From the NCBI GenBank assembly GCA_027886185.1, contig WOAB01000589.1, positions 3,601,001 through 3,665,000 of the forward strand: a stretch of DNA of 64,000 bases. Direction: 5' to 3'. This document shows, one piece after another, positions 21,695 to 34,900 of this stretch. The stretch is from Rheum nobile (lineage: Eukaryota; Streptophyta; Magnoliopsida; Caryophyllales; Polygonaceae). Position numbers and translations under genes: made by a program. Position 1 is the first letter of the stretch. Every line of letters starts with the position of its first letter. The notes beneath the pieces were generated by a model. It did not search any database. It had not been told where the DNA came from and saw only the letters and a program-made list of their open reading frames with translations.

Positions 21695-23789
21695 AAAGTT
21701 AATGTTTTTATTTGTCTCAATTTATAGCTCTCTTCCTCTCGCAACTTCCTTCTCTTCTCCTCTCATCTCTGCATCTCTACATCTCTCTTACTTCCATGTT
21801 TTGATGTTGGGCTTGTTATTTGTTCTAAGAGTGTGAATTAGATTAAGTTTCATATCAAGTATGTACAAAATGACGCTTCTTCACATGATTAATCTTCCTT
21901 TAATTTTTTGCTTTTGGTGACGGATGTTTAGGTGAATATGAGGAAGAATAATTTGAAACCATAATTAGGACAGTTTGTTTAAAATTTTAACCATTTGTTA
22001 TGAAAATAAGAACCATTTTGTGCATAGGAAAAACTCAAATGTTGATATTCTTTGTTGTTTGTCTATGTCCACCAGGCCAACTGAAGTGTTATAGTCGATT
22101 AAAGAATACACAGAGGAATTTGAAATGGCTAGAAAGGTAAATTTGGTTTAGCTCATTCTGACTAGTAAGCAATAGCCAAACTTTCTTCTTTCATTTTGCA
22201 CCATATATTGTGTTTAATTTCACCCGAAAACATAAGATAGCTAGTTTTTCATGTTTCTCTTTTATTTCATTTTTTAACTGAAAAACAGATGGTTGCCTCT
22301 TAAAAACTGAGAGGAGCTCAACTTTCCTTTTTCACATCCTGTTATGTAGTTTTTAAGTATATGTTCCTTTTGTATTTATTGACCTCATATAATTTGTACT
22401 GTTTAGGGTCAATTATTGATATTTGAAGGTTTGCAAAAATTTCAAGGTAGAGTCAACCAAAATTGTCGACGTGAAATACTGAAAAATATTGAGAAATGTC
22501 TCTCCTCTGTGGACTGGCAGAGGATAATAGATGGTCCATTTGGACCTACTGTGAAGATGGCTCATTGACAAACCTTTTCATGTCAGCTTGTGCATTACGT
22601 TTTATTCCGTCAAGTATAAACGAGCAAGTTGTAGGATATGTGGTATGACCCACAAGGACAACTTTTGCGTTTTTCAATGAAAGAGTTCACACTTGTCACG
22701 AGGTTAAACTGTGGTACAATTACGGATTATGATATGAAGCCAGATAAGAATGTCGTGAAAGAGGTCTTTGATGTACAAAATCTAACCTTGGGTGACCTGG
22801 AGATCCTATTTATACGTTTACGAGATGACATCCCTTTGAAATATAAGATGACATTATTGATTATATTAAAGGGCATCATTCTTGGGGTTGAGAAAAGGGT
22901 TCGCATAAACATGGGTCATGTAAAATTATTGACTGATATGGATCAATTCACAAAATTCCCATGGGGCAGGGTTTGCTACATTGAAAATCATCAGGGTTTG
23001 AGTTCGATGATGAAGAATAGATTACAGACGATACAAACAAGCAAAGAAGAAAGTACAAGGTTGGGTTACAAACTCAAGGGGTTGTCAATGGCCTTTCAGG
23101 TAACGTTTTTTTATGTAATGTATATACTTTTGAAGTTGGTATTATAATTACAATATATTGATGGTTTCTTACAACAAATGAGAATCATAATGACAAGAAA
23201 AAATGTGCTTCAACTATGGCTATATGAAGTTGTAAAACCAATTGCTTCAGCGTTTGCACATGTGGTGGATAAGGAAGCCTATCCACGCACTGACTGTGGA
23301 GTCTTTGTTGGAGAAGGCCACATCTCGTTTTACTCCAAACGTAGTGTTAATAGAGGAAGAAGCTGAGGTGGAAGTCGTAAAAGGATGCAAATTTGTTGGA
23401 GAAGTGAAGGACAGTTACTTTGATAAGGCAATTGAGAAATTTGAGCTAAGTAAGAAGAGGTCTATCAATGGTAGAAGAAAAGGAAAGAGTGTTTCTACTC
23501 CTGCCCCTACTGCGAAGACCTCGGGCCTGGATGCAAGACATGTGATGTGCGCTATGAACGAGATGATTGAGCGTCTGAGTAATTTGGAAAACAAAATGAA
23601 AGCAGGATTTATTGCTATAAAAAAAGCCTTGGGCATAATGGAGAATGACAACAAAGATATCCACAACAACTCAAATGCAATAAAGGATGAAGAAGAGGAC
23701 ATTGAACAGGAGGAAGGGGATGCAAGATAATTGTCAACAATTGTTATTCTGTTTTTTAACTTAAATTGATCCATATAGGTTAGTAGAAT

Positions 23790-24110
23790 AGGAATGTCAT
23801 ATTAAAAAGTTAAAATATCACTGTTTTTCAACTTGATATTGATACATGTAGTTATATTTCTTGTAAGTTCAAGCTTTTTTTTGCCAAACACTATAACAAA
23901 AATGTCATAGTAACAAAATAGAATGTCACTATTTTTAAGTGGGATGGATGCATGTAAGTTAGTTTTATTTCTTGTATGTTAAAGTTTTTTTTTGCCAAAC
24001 ACTATAACAAGAATGTCATAGTAACAAAATAGAATGTCACTGCTTTTAAGTTGGATGGATGCATGTAGGTTAGTTTTATTTCTTACAAGTTAAAGCTTTT
24101 TCTTTTGTCG
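23790..24110. repeat. ~115-bp tandem repeat in Ulp1 region
   Basis: Three imperfect units sharing AACACTATAACAA.AATGTCATAG and TTGCCAAACACTATAAC. They lie between coding blocks of the Ulp1 gene and are probably intronic. Confidence 0.7.
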
Positions 24111-24294
24111 AACTGTAGATTAGGAATGTCATGTATACAACTTAATATGTTTAGATTGATGCACTTAGTTATAATTCTTGTAAGTTAAAAATATTTTTTT
24201 CTTTATTGAAGCAGAATGTTATATAAGGTCGTGATGAGGATGTCAAAATGGATAGAATGGGGGGGTTGCTTCAAATCTAAACAAAGGGTTACAT

Positions 24295-24600
24295 GATGAC
24301 GACGATGATGATGACATTCTAGACGACAGTGCCAATGTACGAGCTATCGTTGTTTTTCAAAAGCAAAAGGATGATGATGATGGTGCAACTGAAAATGTCA
24401 ATCTACCAGTTGAATGTAGTGTTGAAAAGGAAAAGGATGATGATGATGGTGGTGCAGCCGACAATGCTAATCTACCAGCTGAAGATAGTGTTGAAAAGGA
24501 AAATGATGATGATGATGATGATGGTGCAACTGACAATGCCAAGCTACCAGCTGAAGGTAGTGTAGAAAAGCAGATGGATGATGATGATGGTCCAGTCCAG
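24295..24600 (+). repeat. In-frame acidic coding repeat, ~69 bp
   Basis: Four units of roughly 66-75 bp, each encoding an aspartate run followed by GATDNANLPAEGSVEKEK-like residues. The frame is open across all units, which suggests a translated acidic linker between the DUF1985 and peptidase parts of the Ulp1 gene. Confidence 0.65.
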
Positions 24601-26519
24601 AATGAGGGAAAATCTGGAGAAATGATGACTGAGAAGGTGGATATGATTTCTCTTGAGGTATGCATCAATAATTAAATATTAGCTTATATTAAATTTTTAA
24701 TAACGACATTCGATCTATTTGTTTTTATACAGAAACCAATTGTAGTGACAAAAGAAGCAAAGGTGGAATGAGAAGAAAAGGCTTGTGAAATTAAAGAAAA
24801 AGATAACAAATAACCAATAACCAATTGTATTCACAAGGAACACTCGTTCAAAATAACAGAAGGATGATAAAGTTGGTGCAGTTTAGAATTAGGGGGAAAC
24901 TAGAAAAGGGATGACAAAAGAAGTTGAGGTATGCATCAATAATTAAATGTCGACATACTTTAATAACAACATTCCAACTAATTATTTATGAAAAAATGTT
25001 AATGCAGACGCTAGCTGTAGCGACAAAAGAAGTTGAGGTAGAAGGAGACGTTACCAAAGAAACAATTGGAGTCTCAACAAAAAAAAAAACGCTCAAAAAA
25101 AATACAACTGCTGAAAAGAGGGATCATCCTCAAAGGAAGAGAGGACTGTCCAGACAAGCATCGTATCCATCATGGGTAGCCGATAATCCCAAACGATGCA
25201 AGGTTTCAACGTCCAAAAGTCTTTCAGACATGAGTAATTTGTGCTCTTGGTTAGACTCAAAGGAAAGGTTAAGAAGTTGTCCCTCCTATTTTGATAATAT
25301 GAACGCTTGTTTGCGATGTTGTTAATTAAACTATCTTATGATGTAGTGAGGAATTTGAGTCTCCAACTAGAGTGCATCTACAGAAGGAATTTTTCAGCTA
25401 TTGTTGCGACCAATAAGGTGGCTGAAATCTCCGGTAAGCCTCTGTCATTTTTTAGATAAATATTCGGTGCAACAAGTCTTCAATTTCTAGGTATGACATC
25501 TATTTTATTGTGAGTTTGTAGCACTTGGATGAATGTATGTATTATCTTGGATGTCGTGTGCGTGACAAACGAGTGGCAATATTGGAGACCTATTTTCAGC
25601 GGGGCTTGGAAAAGGAAATGAAGAAATGGTTGTCAGATAAGGAAAATTATTTTGTTGATCCATCTAAGATGAGATACCTGCGTGGGGAATTGTCTGCACT
25701 TTATGGAAAGGATTGGAAGGACGCGGATCATATATACCTCCCCTTCAGTATATATCAAGGAGAAACATTGGGTAGCTTTGGATATAGAACTGAGTAAATG
25801 GTCTGTCACTATATACGATCCCGACGTCAATTTGTACAAATTGTCGGACATTCATAGGTTCCTTGCAGAGTTGACATTTATTTTGCATGTTACGATAGCA
25901 TAATATGAACCCTTTGCAATAGTTTATGATGATAGGGGGGAAATCCCCTAAATGTGACTTGTGTTGCTACATTGGAGAGAAATAAGAGAGGGTAAGTTAT
26001 TTACATCAATTGTTTAATATTTGGTTTGAAAGTTATAATATCAGCAAACTAACTACATTTTTTACTTGTGCATGGGCGAATGTGTCATCTTCACGATCAA
26101 GTATATAGAAATGCTAAGTTTCGGATGTCGTCAAAACACCGTGAACGTGGGTGACAAGTTTGTGGATCACTACGGAAAAAGGATGGCCATTAGTATTTTC
26201 GAGATGAAGTGGTTTGACTAGTGAAAGATATATGAATTAGCACATTTTATGTAATGTTTGGTGGTGGCATATTGTGGGATAGTTTGATGGTGGTATATTT
26301 TCTGTAGTTGGGATAGTTTTGTGGCGGCTGATTGTGTAGTTCTTGCTAGAATTGACTCGTCTTGGTGACAATAAATGGTGTTCAAAGTATTATGGAAATC
26401 TAGAAAATTTGGTTGGTGCATTTCTTCTTGGCTAGATGAAGCTGACAATTTTCCTTGTACATGTTGAGATATGAATTGCACAATATAATGTTGAGATATG
26501 AATTACATAATACATGTAT

Positions 26520-26870
26520 ACTTCTATCAGTGAAGTTCATATTTTTGTCACATGGTATAGGAGTATTGTCACAATCAACAAATACGATGTCAGTGAAGTT
26601 TATATTTTTGTTACAATTGCACAAAATCCATGAATTATCGAATACGTATACTTCATGTCAGTGTTGTTCATATTTTTGTCACATGGTATGGGACTATTGT
26701 CACAATGAACAAATACAATGTTAGTGAAGTTTAGATTTTTGTCACAATTGCACCAAATGCACGAATTATCGAATACGAATAATTCATGTCAGTGTTGTTC
26801 GTATTTTTGTCACATGGTATAATGTTATTGTCGAAATGAACAAATAAAATGTCAGTTAAGTTTAGTTATA
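26520..26870. repeat. Satellite-like array, second block
   Basis: About 2.7 units of the same ~130-bp family as 18720-19290 (GTCACATGGTAT at ~26547, 26679 and 26808), in the same orientation. Confidence 0.82.
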
Positions 26871-26934
26871 GTAGTTTACTCCATTTCCTTTAAATTGAAA
26901 CATGATCATAGTGCGATTGCGGAGTTAGGACAAA

Positions 26935-27100
26935 AAGTATATCTACTGACCAATCCACATATAATCCAAAAGTATATATCAAATACATGAGATTAGAGTT
27001 GGTCCATCTACTGACCAATAACCCAAAAGTATATATCAAATACATGAGATTAGAGTTGGTCCATCTACTGACCAATCCATATATAACCCAAAAGAGGCAA
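26935..27100. repeat. ~63-bp tandem repeat
   Basis: Two and a half copies of a unit containing GGTCCATCTACTGACCAAT and AAAAGTATATATCAAATAC, between the convergent Ulp1 and transposase genes. Confidence 0.78.
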
Positions 27101-27239
27101 GTGTATGGACCAACTTCATTAGTGTTAAACACACAACAAAAAGGAACACAAAAGTATTTAACTTCTTAGAGAGCACTAAAAGTATTCGTGTTTCAAAAAA
27201 ACATCAAAAGAGTTAATCTAACCAATAAATTGAAACCTG

Positions 27240-29522
27240 GTCATGGGGCGGCTGCAGTGTTAGGACAATTTCGTGAGATATGGCCGAGGGTGCCATAACT
27301 TCCACACCGTCTCCTCGGACACTTGTATTCTCCACATGATGGGATTCTTTTGTTCCTTGGTCTTCCTGATTTCATCCTAATGTTCGAGGGCAAGCATGCT
27401 TTATTCAAGACAATTTCAGGAACTTCCCAACGCTCAAAGGCAGGGACCGTATACAATGTTTCTTGTATACGTCCTTCCACTTTTCAGTCGTAAATAAGGG
27501 ATGCACTAGTTGTACATGATCAACACCACAATCCTTGGCAGCCGCTATGGCATGCACACAAGGAATTTGGTCAATTTGGAATGTGTTGCAACAACATGTT
27601 CGAGCATGGAGGTTTACCAAGAATGTAGTTCATTTGGCATGCACTTGAAACTCATATTGATTCAGTCTAGTCACAACCATTGTCAATAACCTCAAATAAT
27701 TAACTTCTAGCTCACGACACAATGTCGGGGTTAGCACTTTTGAACAAGATTCTCCCTTTTTCCTCCGTTGACAAAACAACTGAATCATGACATTCACTAT
27801 ACCATCAAGCAAGCCAATCAGCGACAGTTCACACAGCCCCCCTTAATCGACTATTAATGGATTCCGCATTATTTGACATCATAATATAGAATCTATTCGC
27901 GGACATATGCGACCTTGTCCACGCTTCAAATCCAACACCCCTTAGGTAGGTATCCACTTCTGGGGACTGGGTGCAAAGTCTTGCATACTCACGGTTGAAC
28001 TCATGTTTGGTGTAGGCTTGATTTGCCTTTTGGTACAGAACCCACAAGTCATTCCTTTTAAATCTAGCCTTCACATTTTGAAATAGGTGAAGTGTGCAAC
28101 AACCATGCTTCGCGAAGATGTAGTTGTCTCTTAAACCTTTGTAGATGCTTCCATGGCTGTCAGACAGAAAGACGAGGTCATTCTCGTCGGCTAGAACATA
28201 ACGTAGGTGTCAAAAAAAATATGACCATGAGATATCGTTCTCGTTGTCAACTATAGCCAAAGACATTTGATATATTTGTCTTTTTCTGTCTTGTACCACT
28301 GCTACTAGAAGTGTGCCCTTGTACTTTGATCCCAATTAGGTACCCTCCACTGTTATGACATGTAATCAATTTCACCCAACTTTACAAAATGACAGTGTAC
28401 ATATGACAATATAATATGTACATGCTACAGAAAGCTACATTTATTGTGACAAAAAGTACATTCATCATGACAAAATATATATTTACCTTTCTTAAAATGG
28501 GCATTTCCTTGCGATAAGCACCTAAGCTAAAAAAACAATACTTGAATCGACGACTAGCATCTACTCAACATGTGTGAATGTCCCTGTATTCATCATTTCA
28601 AGCATGTACATGTATCCATGAAGTTGCCTGTAGCTTTGCTCAGTTGTGCCTCTTATCCTATTTATGGCAATTAAACGTGCTCGATTTGCCTTGTCGTAAC
28701 TAACTTTCACTCCCATTTTCTTTATTAAGTCTTGAATTTTTGTAGCACGAGGTCCATTACATGTACCAGTTGTGTTAAAGTTGTAATAGATTAAGGTTAG
28801 TTAATATTGAATTCATATCCTTTGTTTTAGAAAATATACATACTGAAAAATATATATGATCTCAAGAAGAGGTTTGTTTACTTACCTTGACATTATTTGA
28901 TCAGCAATTACGCTTGAACTTGCATGTGTTTGGTGGTTATGCTTTAGCTTCATGCCACATGTATGCTGGCTACAATACTTTCTTACTTCAAACAATCCTG
29001 TTTTGCCAAGAGTGGACCCACGACAAAAAAAGGTGCAACTAGGATCGATGCACCTTACGACATATAACTTCATATCAGACTTTTGGACATGCATCTCGAA
29101 GCGCCTCTGTATTGTCATCAAGGATAAACGATCCTTAAGACCCTTCTTGCAATTGAAATGATCTCCAACTTTTATTTTCAAATCATTGTGGTTCACCCCT
29201 TCACTGGTTCTTCCAAATCATCCAATTGCCTTTTACTAAACTTTTTGCTATGATGGTACTCGGCTTCAATCTCTTAGAAAACTTCCTCATCAATATCAAT
29301 AAATAAGTTGTCCACTTCATTAGTGTCATCTAACAATGGCCCTTCAAAGTCATCTTCCCTGCAATCTTCTTCAACATCTTCCTCAAAATCATCCCAAACA
29401 TCTTTCCCAACGTCTTCCCCATAATCACTGTCAATCTCAATAAATTCATGTATTCTTTTCCTTCCTATGGAAGACCTTATTTCTCCCCCACTTTCCGAAT
29501 CTGTCTTAGATTGGCTCACCAA
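27240..29522 (-). pseudogene. MuDR-type MULE transposase (degenerate)
   Basis: Domain order on the minus strand: an acidic N-terminal region from 29522; a MuDR DNA-binding domain (29196-28884, with FCRGSTLGKTGLFEVRKY and KHNHQTHAS); a splice-like GTAAGT after it. Then come GPRATKIQDLIKKMG and YRQLHGYMYMLEMMNTGT (about 28790-28560) and the DDE core with YKGTLLVAVVQD and FLSDSHGSIYKGL. Next are AESINSRLRGAV near 27835, a SWIM finger (QIDQIPCVHAIAA near 27545) and a terminal CCHC knuckle (CGSYGTLGHISRNC near 27270). Several stops lie in the core. It converges with the Ulp1 gene, the usual two-gene arrangement of Ulp1-MULEs. Terminal inverted repeats were not found. Confidence 0.75.
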
Positions 29523-31992
29523 GTCTACTATTTTTACTTCCCCATTGTTGTCACCACAATTATTGGTTTCATTTCATACATGTCACAATCAACTACATTC
29601 GGGACAACTTCAGTGGTACGAATGTCGCTTACCATATTTCGTTTGTCAGATTTGGTACCATTTGTACTTGGTTGACCACCCATCACAACCTCGGCCTCTG
29701 CCTCTTGACTTTATGAGTAGAAGTATTCAACCAAATGTCACGCGTCCTACCAATTAAGTGGCAAGCATTATCATGTAATATGGTAGAATGCGAGTGCCAG
29801 AGTACCAACAAATAATGTCGCTCTTCATGTAATGTATGGAAATTGACAATAAAAATTACATTTAATACTATCAACCTTAAATTTTTCTCATCCATTAGAC
29901 ATTTTACCCTATTTTTAAACTTTACCGTCACATTACATACTGAAGTTTAATGTTGATTTTTGCCCATTGAAATCACTATCAGTGGAGGAAGATGCGTCAT
30001 TTTATTAGTAATTCTGACATTAATTTTAGTAAGGTCGACATTAGTTTTAGTAAGGCCGACATTAGTTTTCGATAATAGTAAAAACAACCAAGTATGACGT
30101 AATAGCAAATCACTTTCTTAAATAGGGTATTTATGCAAATCTGTGTTATTATTATTATCATGATATAAGTTGACCTAAAATGACCTAAAAATATATACAG
30201 AGAATTAGGTTCAAGTGCATATTAGTCTTAGGGTAAATAGTAGGGAGAATTTTGAGTCATCAAATTAAGTTAATCCAACTATCCGAATTTCTTATTTTGT
30301 ATTAGTGTGGGTTGAAATGTATGTTAACAAATCTATAAGATTTGCAATTTCCTATTTATACTCTACAGATCTTTGTTTTTTTGGAAGTTTCTTAAAATAA
30401 TTAATTAACATTCATTGCTTCCTCCCCTTTTGATCTCCTTCCTCTACGCTTCACTCAATTTTTATCATTATGTTTCAAGAGGTGAAATAATGACTTCACC
30501 AGCCATTACACTACAAGGTCGGTATCTTAGAACCAATGAATAATTTCTTACCAATCAATGAACAAGAAGTTCACATAATTGTCAGGCGTCAACCCCTATC
30601 AGTTCAGTCTGACGATGGGGTCTTCCATTAACACTTCACTCAATCCTTGATCAAATCATCAAGCCATGGATACCACGTAGTTGTCGACATCATCCTGAAT
30701 TTTGTTTTTCTTGAAGTTTAATAATGGTTCAGTTAGAATGAGGATTAATTTCAATCTAATAGAGAAGAGAAATCAAGTTTAATTAGTATAAAAGTTTGTA
30801 ACCACTCACCGCGATACATTATCTTCACTTTTACACAATTAGGAAACGTCTTTTTACAAATTGGTCAATATTTCTATAGCCATTAATCTTCTAGCTACTT
30901 TATTCCTATGAACAAATAATCAAGATTAAAAGAACAACTTAACATTTAATGAACAACTACATTTCATTCAAAGGAACAACTATATGATAATTTAATAATA
31001 GGTAATCTAATTATTCAATTGAACAACTTCATATGATAACATCACATTTAGTCATCTTGTTCATCACATTTAGTCGTCTTGTTCATTGCATCTTGTTCAT
31101 CACATTTAGTCATTTCGTTTATCACATTTAGTCGTCTTGTTCATTAACAAATTTCACATGAACAACAAATTTTTACAAATGCACAAGAACTATACTTGAA
31201 ATCAAAAGTGTTCAAATGAACAACTAGAGTTTAATAACCGAACAATAACAAAAAGACTGACATCGACTATACAAAATTACATCAATGAACGATTATTTAA
31301 TTTCAGATGAACAATTGTACTTAGGATGAACAAAAAGAAATTGAATGAATAAAGAACAACTATAACACATACATGAAGAGGTATTAACAAATCTACCATT
31401 GGAGTAGACTAATCTGTCATAGAATTGTAGTTGTTCATCTATGAACACCAAAAACTTTTAACCTTGGGTTTATAAATTAGTTCATCTATGAACAATTTTT
31501 TGACCATAACCATAAACAATGACAGTCGATGAGTTAAGGAGCGTAAAAAAAATTGGGTGAAAGGTTTTAAATAGTAAATGTGGAGAGATTTTAGGGAAAT
31601 CAAATATTACCTTCCATAATAAAATTTAATTTATTTTTACAGATTTTGTAACTCCTTTTTCATAAACTAGTCCTATTATAACTTACATGCTCTCTACAAT
31701 CTAACCGTAAGATATAAAATTCAATGCTCCATAAAACTCCCCACTATTTACTATAAAAAGTCTTATCACCAAAACCCGACTCTATATACTATTACCAGTA
31801 TCTTATATTAATTGGGTATAACGTACATGCTATTAATTGTATTTTTTTTTCCTGTCAAACTGCCGATTGTGTATAACGTATAAATTTATTACCAAAATAA
31901 TTGTCCTTTTTAGCCAAATTAATTTATTCCAGCAATGAAAGAAGTAACATAAAAGTTAAATAGTAAAAAATGATAATTCACTAAATTCCTTA
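29523..31992. other. Gene-free AT-rich stretch
   Basis: No supported gene. At 31030-31145 a short imperfect tandem repeat of CATTTAGTC.TCTTGTTCAT occurs, and the words GAACAACTA and TGTTCAT are frequent from 30560 to 31510. I see no transposon ends here. Confidence 0.5.
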
Positions 31993-34900
31993 TCTATAAT
32001 AAATATATAAAGTAGACTAAGGGTGCAATTAATGTCTAATAAATATGAGAAATTATCTCTTATTTTTTTTGTTAATCTTTCATTACAAACTAAATCATCT
32101 AATATAGCTCAATAGTTAAAGACACTCTAATAATACAAGAGGTCTAGGGTTCAATCCTCATTCTTAACAACTTTGTTTTACTATTTTATCTTTTATTATT
32201 TTTTTGTTTATATTAATTAGTTACTCAAATCTCTATATCTAATTATATATATATCTATTTATCTATCTATCTATAAATATATAAAGTTGACCTTTTGCCC
32301 ATTTAATGCCTCACAAATTCCATCTCATTTTATTTTTAGATTCCACTAGAAGTCAAATTTTCTATTTTATCTCAATGGTTTAGTGAAGAGACTTCATAAA
32401 ACAAAAAGTTAAAAGTTCAATTCTTCTTAAAAAACCACTTAAAGCTATAGTACTTGACAATTATCTCAATAAGTAAGCCTAAAAGTAACATTAAAAAACC
32501 GAAAAAAAAAAGAGAAAACAAACCTAAAAAGGAAATACGAATACATTTATTGTATTCTTCATACCTAAGGAAACAATGTGAGATTTCTACCAAAAAATAG
32601 ACAATTTGAGGTGGTTTAGTAAATGCAATTGAAAAATACAAATCACAATTAGAATTTATTTTTTTATGGTCTTCTTCATGCCTAGCTAAACAATTTCCTT
32701 TTTCACTACTCATAGTTACATATATAAATCAAAATATCTATATAACATAAAAATACATAATTAAATGTAGAACAATATATCAAAATTAATACATTACAAA
32801 TCCAAATAACATAATTCGAATATAAAAAATTGTATCCACTTGAGTACCAAAACAAATATTGTATCCACCTTATCATGATTAAATTATAAATTATTTTAAT
32901 GTAATAATTTAACTAATCACTTAAAACTTAAAATACTGCTTATCTCATTCAAGTTAAAACAAGCCAATATAATCTTCATAAAACTCTCAAATCCACTACC
33001 AACATTCAAACTTAAACACCTAATTTTAATGCATATATTCAATTTTTCATACTTATTGTAATGTTCTTTTTCCATAACTCTAAACGACTACTTAAAATTT
33101 TGACATTACAAACCCAATTTAGTTCTAAACCCTTCAATTGTTTTGTGTAAATCAGAATAATTTATAAAATTAAAATCAACGAATAGTCATCAACTATCAA
33201 ATTCAATATAGGGAGAAAACCAAGTTAATGGAAGATTATTTGCTAGGATAAGTTTGTCGCAAACGTTATCTTAGAAATGTAACTGATTTGAAAAATGTGT
33301 AACATATTCCCCTATTAAATTGTCTATAATAAACAATAATTAATGTGTCACTTAAGAAAAAAAATATTATCAATAAAAGTATACATTTTGGAAGAAGTAA
33401 TTAAGAAGAGGATTAGAACATGAAAAAGTTACCATCGAATTACAACATCAAGAAATTGAAAAGTTCATTATACTAATTGGTGATATACTTATATCAATGA
33501 TAATTATGTCAACCTTAGTAACGTTCGAGTCATTCAAACTCACTCGGACATCAACTTCGACGGAAAAAATATATTTAAAAACGCTTGCATGGTCGTTCAA
33601 ACTCACTTGCACGTAGCTTTTATACGGAAATTTATTTCATTTTTTAAAGAAATGAACTCATTTAAGACATTAGATTAAAACATTATTTCAATTTATAGCA
33701 ATATAATTTGTTGTGACCGTTACATCTTCATTACGTGTTTCTAATGTCAATTAATCAAATTTAAATTATAGATCGTAACTTTTTCTTTTCATATTTTAAC
33801 CTCCTAATTGATTAGAGGTTGGTTTAATGTAGATGACAAATGAATGTGACCATAGAGAGAAATTATACCTCTATATAAAGGCCATACGGATACAAGACAT
33901 ACATTCCGAAAAATAAAAGATCTCAATCCACATCTCCATAATCTTATGATTTTCTTACACCTTATTTCTATAATTGATTGGATTAGATTTTTATATGGTT
34001 AGTTTATTGATATCTATTTTATGATCAGTTGTAATTGACATTTTATATGTTTTGTTGTTCCCCATTTTATGAATTGGAATTTAAATTGATATTTGTGTAT
34101 TTTTTGTTGATATTTTGTTCAATGGCAAGTATAATCTCGATCTCTTGAGCACATTATCACAATCCTTCTGGACTACTGATGCTCATTCACATGAGCCAAA
34201 TTGAAAGCTTAAGCTATTTTATTAGATCTGTTCTTTTTTCATAACACTTTTTTCCCATAAATTCTTTAGCTTCAAGGCACAGTGATAATATCTAATTATT
34301 ATTTTTTTAATTCTTTTGTATAATAATAACTAAGTCAATTATTACTACTCTTTAACAACTTTAAAACTAAAAATATACATTTGTTAAATGTAGATTTTTG
34401 GGTGGTTTTGCATTCCTTGAGGTCATTTTCTACCGGTATCAGAAAGTTGTTTATGTGGTCAATTAGTAAAGAAAAGAGCAATATGTTTTTATTCTTAAAT
34501 GAGAAAGTTTAACTGATCGCTGAATTATTTACATGACTACATGCAATAACTATAATTAATTTACTAAAGTGATAGAAATAATTGGGATCATGAGTATATA
34601 TATGATTATCATGGTCGATGGTATTGTCCACTACAAATGAAGGGTTTTTTACAATATATGTACTAAGAAAAAGTTAAATTTAACTTATATTATAATATTA
34701 TTTAATTATCTAAAATTTTGATGCAAAATAAGAGATTCATTGAATAATAGCTTAAACAATAAGCATTTTTGTTTGCTATATGTTTACTACATACTTCATA
34801 GGAGTACAAGTTTGTATTCGTATATATACATAATTGATCATCAATGATTGTTATAGTGTCCTCTATCTTTGTGACTCTTTTGTTACTTTTGAAACATGTA

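Larger units (their letters stand above)
22424..26221 (+). pseudogene. Ulp1-like cysteine protease gene with DUF1985 domain (MULE-borne)
   Basis: Exon-like blocks on the plus strand. At 22424-23100 lies a DUF1985-type domain: LRFSMKEFTLVTRLNCG, then MDQFTKFPWGRVCY. A block at 23178-23730 follows (LWLYEVVKPI..., ending in an acidic tail). The C-terminal peptidase, of the C48 SUMO-protease type, lies at 25525-26221. It has HIYLPFS, then after a frameshift near 25763 HWVALDIELSKW (catalytic His) and IYDPDVN (Asp). After an intron-like gap, GECVIFTIKYIEML carries the probable catalytic Cys. Such genes travel inside Ulp1-MULEs in plants (Kaonashi-type). In-frame stops near 22565-22640 and the frameshift show decay. 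The start is uncertain. Confidence 0.72.

Noticed and set aside
17600..30150. Terminal inverted repeats for the Ulp1-MULE (GCAAAAATACCCCC at ~17720 versus inverse of GGGTATTTATGCAAAT at ~30127)
   Set aside because: The match is short, AT-rich and lacks a target duplication, so I did not assign the element's ends.
32100..32160. Functional tRNA gene
   Set aside because: A- and B-box-like words are present but no acceptor or anticodon stems pair.
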